NCBI GenBank assembly: GCA_001604495.1
Contig: LVBR01000106.1
Span: 1-6,257, forward strand
DNA from: Acholeplasmatales bacterium Tener_01
Lineage (GTDB): Bacteria > Bacillota_I > Bacilli_A > ML615J-28 > CAG-698
Length of the DNA stretch: 6,257 nucleotides
Direction: 5' to 3'
Below the pieces are notes generated by a model that was not told where the DNA came from, ran no database searches, and worked only from the letters and a program-made list of their open reading frames with translations. Below are positions 5,410 through 6,257 of this stretch, piece after piece; the stretch's first letter is position 1; each line of letters opens with the position of its first letter. The translations under genes and the position numbers were made by a program.

Positions 5410-6127
5410 ATTTTTTAACTTTTTTTAAATAGAATAATCTTCTTGTTTCTTTAGCCTCATTAGGCCAAGCAAAATATTCTAATTTTTCAACTTCAAAATA
5501 TGGTTTAAATAGTTCAGCCCATTCTTCACTACTTTTATTAAGTAAGCGTAAAACGCCATTAACATATAGTTCGCCATCTTCATTTAATTCCATTTGTCTG
5601 GCCTTAGCTAACTCTTTATCCAAATAGAAATTTAAGCCAATTATAACGTTAGCACCCGCCTTACTAACTTTCGCAAAGTTTTTAATTATATCTAAAGTCA
5701 CTTCATTTGGTACTACATCTAAAACATTAGAACATATGATTCCATCGAATGTTTCTTCTTTTTGCACACCTAGCCACTTATAATCAATAACTTCACTTTT
5801 TATAGCACTATTTATGTCAAATAACTCTTTATAAAACTCTAAAGCTTCAATTGCGTTTTTAGATGTATCGACGCTCAATATGTTTTTCGCACCACTTTTA
5901 GCCATAATGATGCTACTCCATCCACTGCCACATCCATAATCTAAAACATAATCTTTATCTTTTAGACTACTTGCGGCAATAAACAACTTCTTAGATGGCG
6001 CCATCTCTTTCCAATCATCACTTTGTGTAGAGTTTTTATATTCATTCTTTACTTCATCGGTTAGTTTTAAGGCACTATCCCAAAAGTTAATTAGTACATC
6101 GCACTTTTCTTTTGTTTTATTATCCAT
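5408..6127 (-). CDS. Class I SAM-dependent methyltransferase
   Basis: A 239-residue protein from ATG 6127. Motif I is VLDYGCGSG (61-69), the SAM-binding glycine loop; the acidic residue after strand 2 is D87 in SVDTSKNAI; FDGIICSNVLDVVP (127-140) is motif IV; VIIGLNFYLD (161-170) is the later strand. The N-terminal 45 residues and the C-terminal EYFAWPNEAKETRRLFYL strand do not tell me the substrate, so it is a methyltransferase of unknown target. The frame is open back to 6166, but 6127 is chosen because GGTGA (6133-6137) lies five bases ahead of it. The longer forms would overlap the upstream gene by up to 38 bases. It follows the partial upstream gene with a single base between them, so they are one operon. 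Confidence 0.9.
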   Translation of the reverse strand: MDNKTKEKCDVLINFWDSALKLTDEVKNEYKNSTQSDDWKEMAPSKKLFIAASSLKDKDYVLDYGCGSGWSSIIMAKSGAKNILSVDTSKNAIEALEFYKELFDINSAIKSEVIDYKWLGVQKEETFDGIICSNVLDVVPNEVTLDIIKNFAKVSKAGANVIIGLNFYLDKELAKARQMELNEDGELYVNGVLRLLNKSSEEWAELFKPYFEVEKLEYFAWPNEAKETRRLFYLKKVKK

Positions 6128-6128
6128 A

Positions 6129-6257
6129 TTATTCACCATTGTTAAGCTTAAAATACTCTTCAACAATCCTTAAAGTTTCATTAACTGTTCTATTACTATC
6201 TTTAAGTAATACTTTAAAGCCAGAATTTAAAAATTTATCGTAGTTTTCTTTAGAATT
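6129..6257 (-). CDS. C-terminal fragment of an unidentified gene, cut by the window edge
   Basis: An open frame runs from the right edge (6257) to a TAA at 6129-6131, giving 42 residues. They include FLNSGFKVLLKDSNRTVNETLRI and the tail VEEYFKLNNGE. Its tight spacing (one base) to the methyltransferase, and the fact that it contains that gene's Shine-Dalgarno, support it as real coding sequence. A beta-strand, an Asp-Ser/Asn-Arg turn, then a predicted helix is how many small P-loop nucleoside or shikimate-type kinases end, but 42 residues are too few to assign a family. The rest of the gene lies outside the window. Confidence 0.65.
   Translation of the reverse strand, partial: NSKENYDKFLNSGFKVLLKDSNRTVNETLRIVEEYFKLNNGE

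Overview
The window is AT-rich, with short intergenic gaps, consensus-like sigma-A promoters (TATAAT boxes) and strong Shine-Dalgarno sequences of the GAGGTGA type. TGA is used as a stop, in the ATGA overlap at 4742-4745, so the standard bacterial code applies and not the Mycoplasma code. Together with the protein families present, this suggests a low-GC Gram-positive bacterium (Bacillota, perhaps an Erysipelotrichia- or RF39-like Bacilli lineage). The lineage is an inference; there is no rRNA or marker gene here to prove it.

Six complete genes and one partial gene lie on the minus strand; only one gene is on the plus strand. From right to left along the minus strand: (i) the tail of an unidentified gene (6129-6257), then a SAM-dependent methyltransferase (5408-6127) separated by one base, ending in a hairpin terminator. 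(ii) A promoter at 5347-5375 drives a flavodoxin-fold NAD(P)H:FMN oxidoreductase (4742-5296), which overlaps by 4 bp a membrane-anchored HD-GYP phosphodiesterase (3549-4745). (iii) A plus-strand HPr kinase/PEPCK-fold P-loop protein (2821-3522) converges on the HD-GYP gene and shares a bidirectional terminator with it. (iv) Divergent from that kinase is a lipoprotein of unknown function (1989-2729). The two divergent promoters appear to share one palindromic -35 hexamer. (v) A promoter with a perfect 15-bp palindrome in its spacer drives a GT4 glycosyltransferase (703-1872) and an XRE-family regulator with a four-helix membrane domain (78-689). (vi) At the left edge a 69-nt nested inverted repeat follows the regulator gene.

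The gene set looks like cell-envelope and signalling functions: a glycosyltransferase, a membrane-tethered regulator, a lipoprotein, cyclic-dinucleotide turnover and an orphan HprK-like kinase. There is no clear mobile element, complete CRISPR array, tRNA or rRNA. The most interesting points are the orphan HprK-like kinase divergently paired with a lipoprotein through a symmetric promoter, the palindrome inside the glycosyltransferase/XRE promoter, and the structured element at the left edge. No gap without a gene exceeds about 120 bases.
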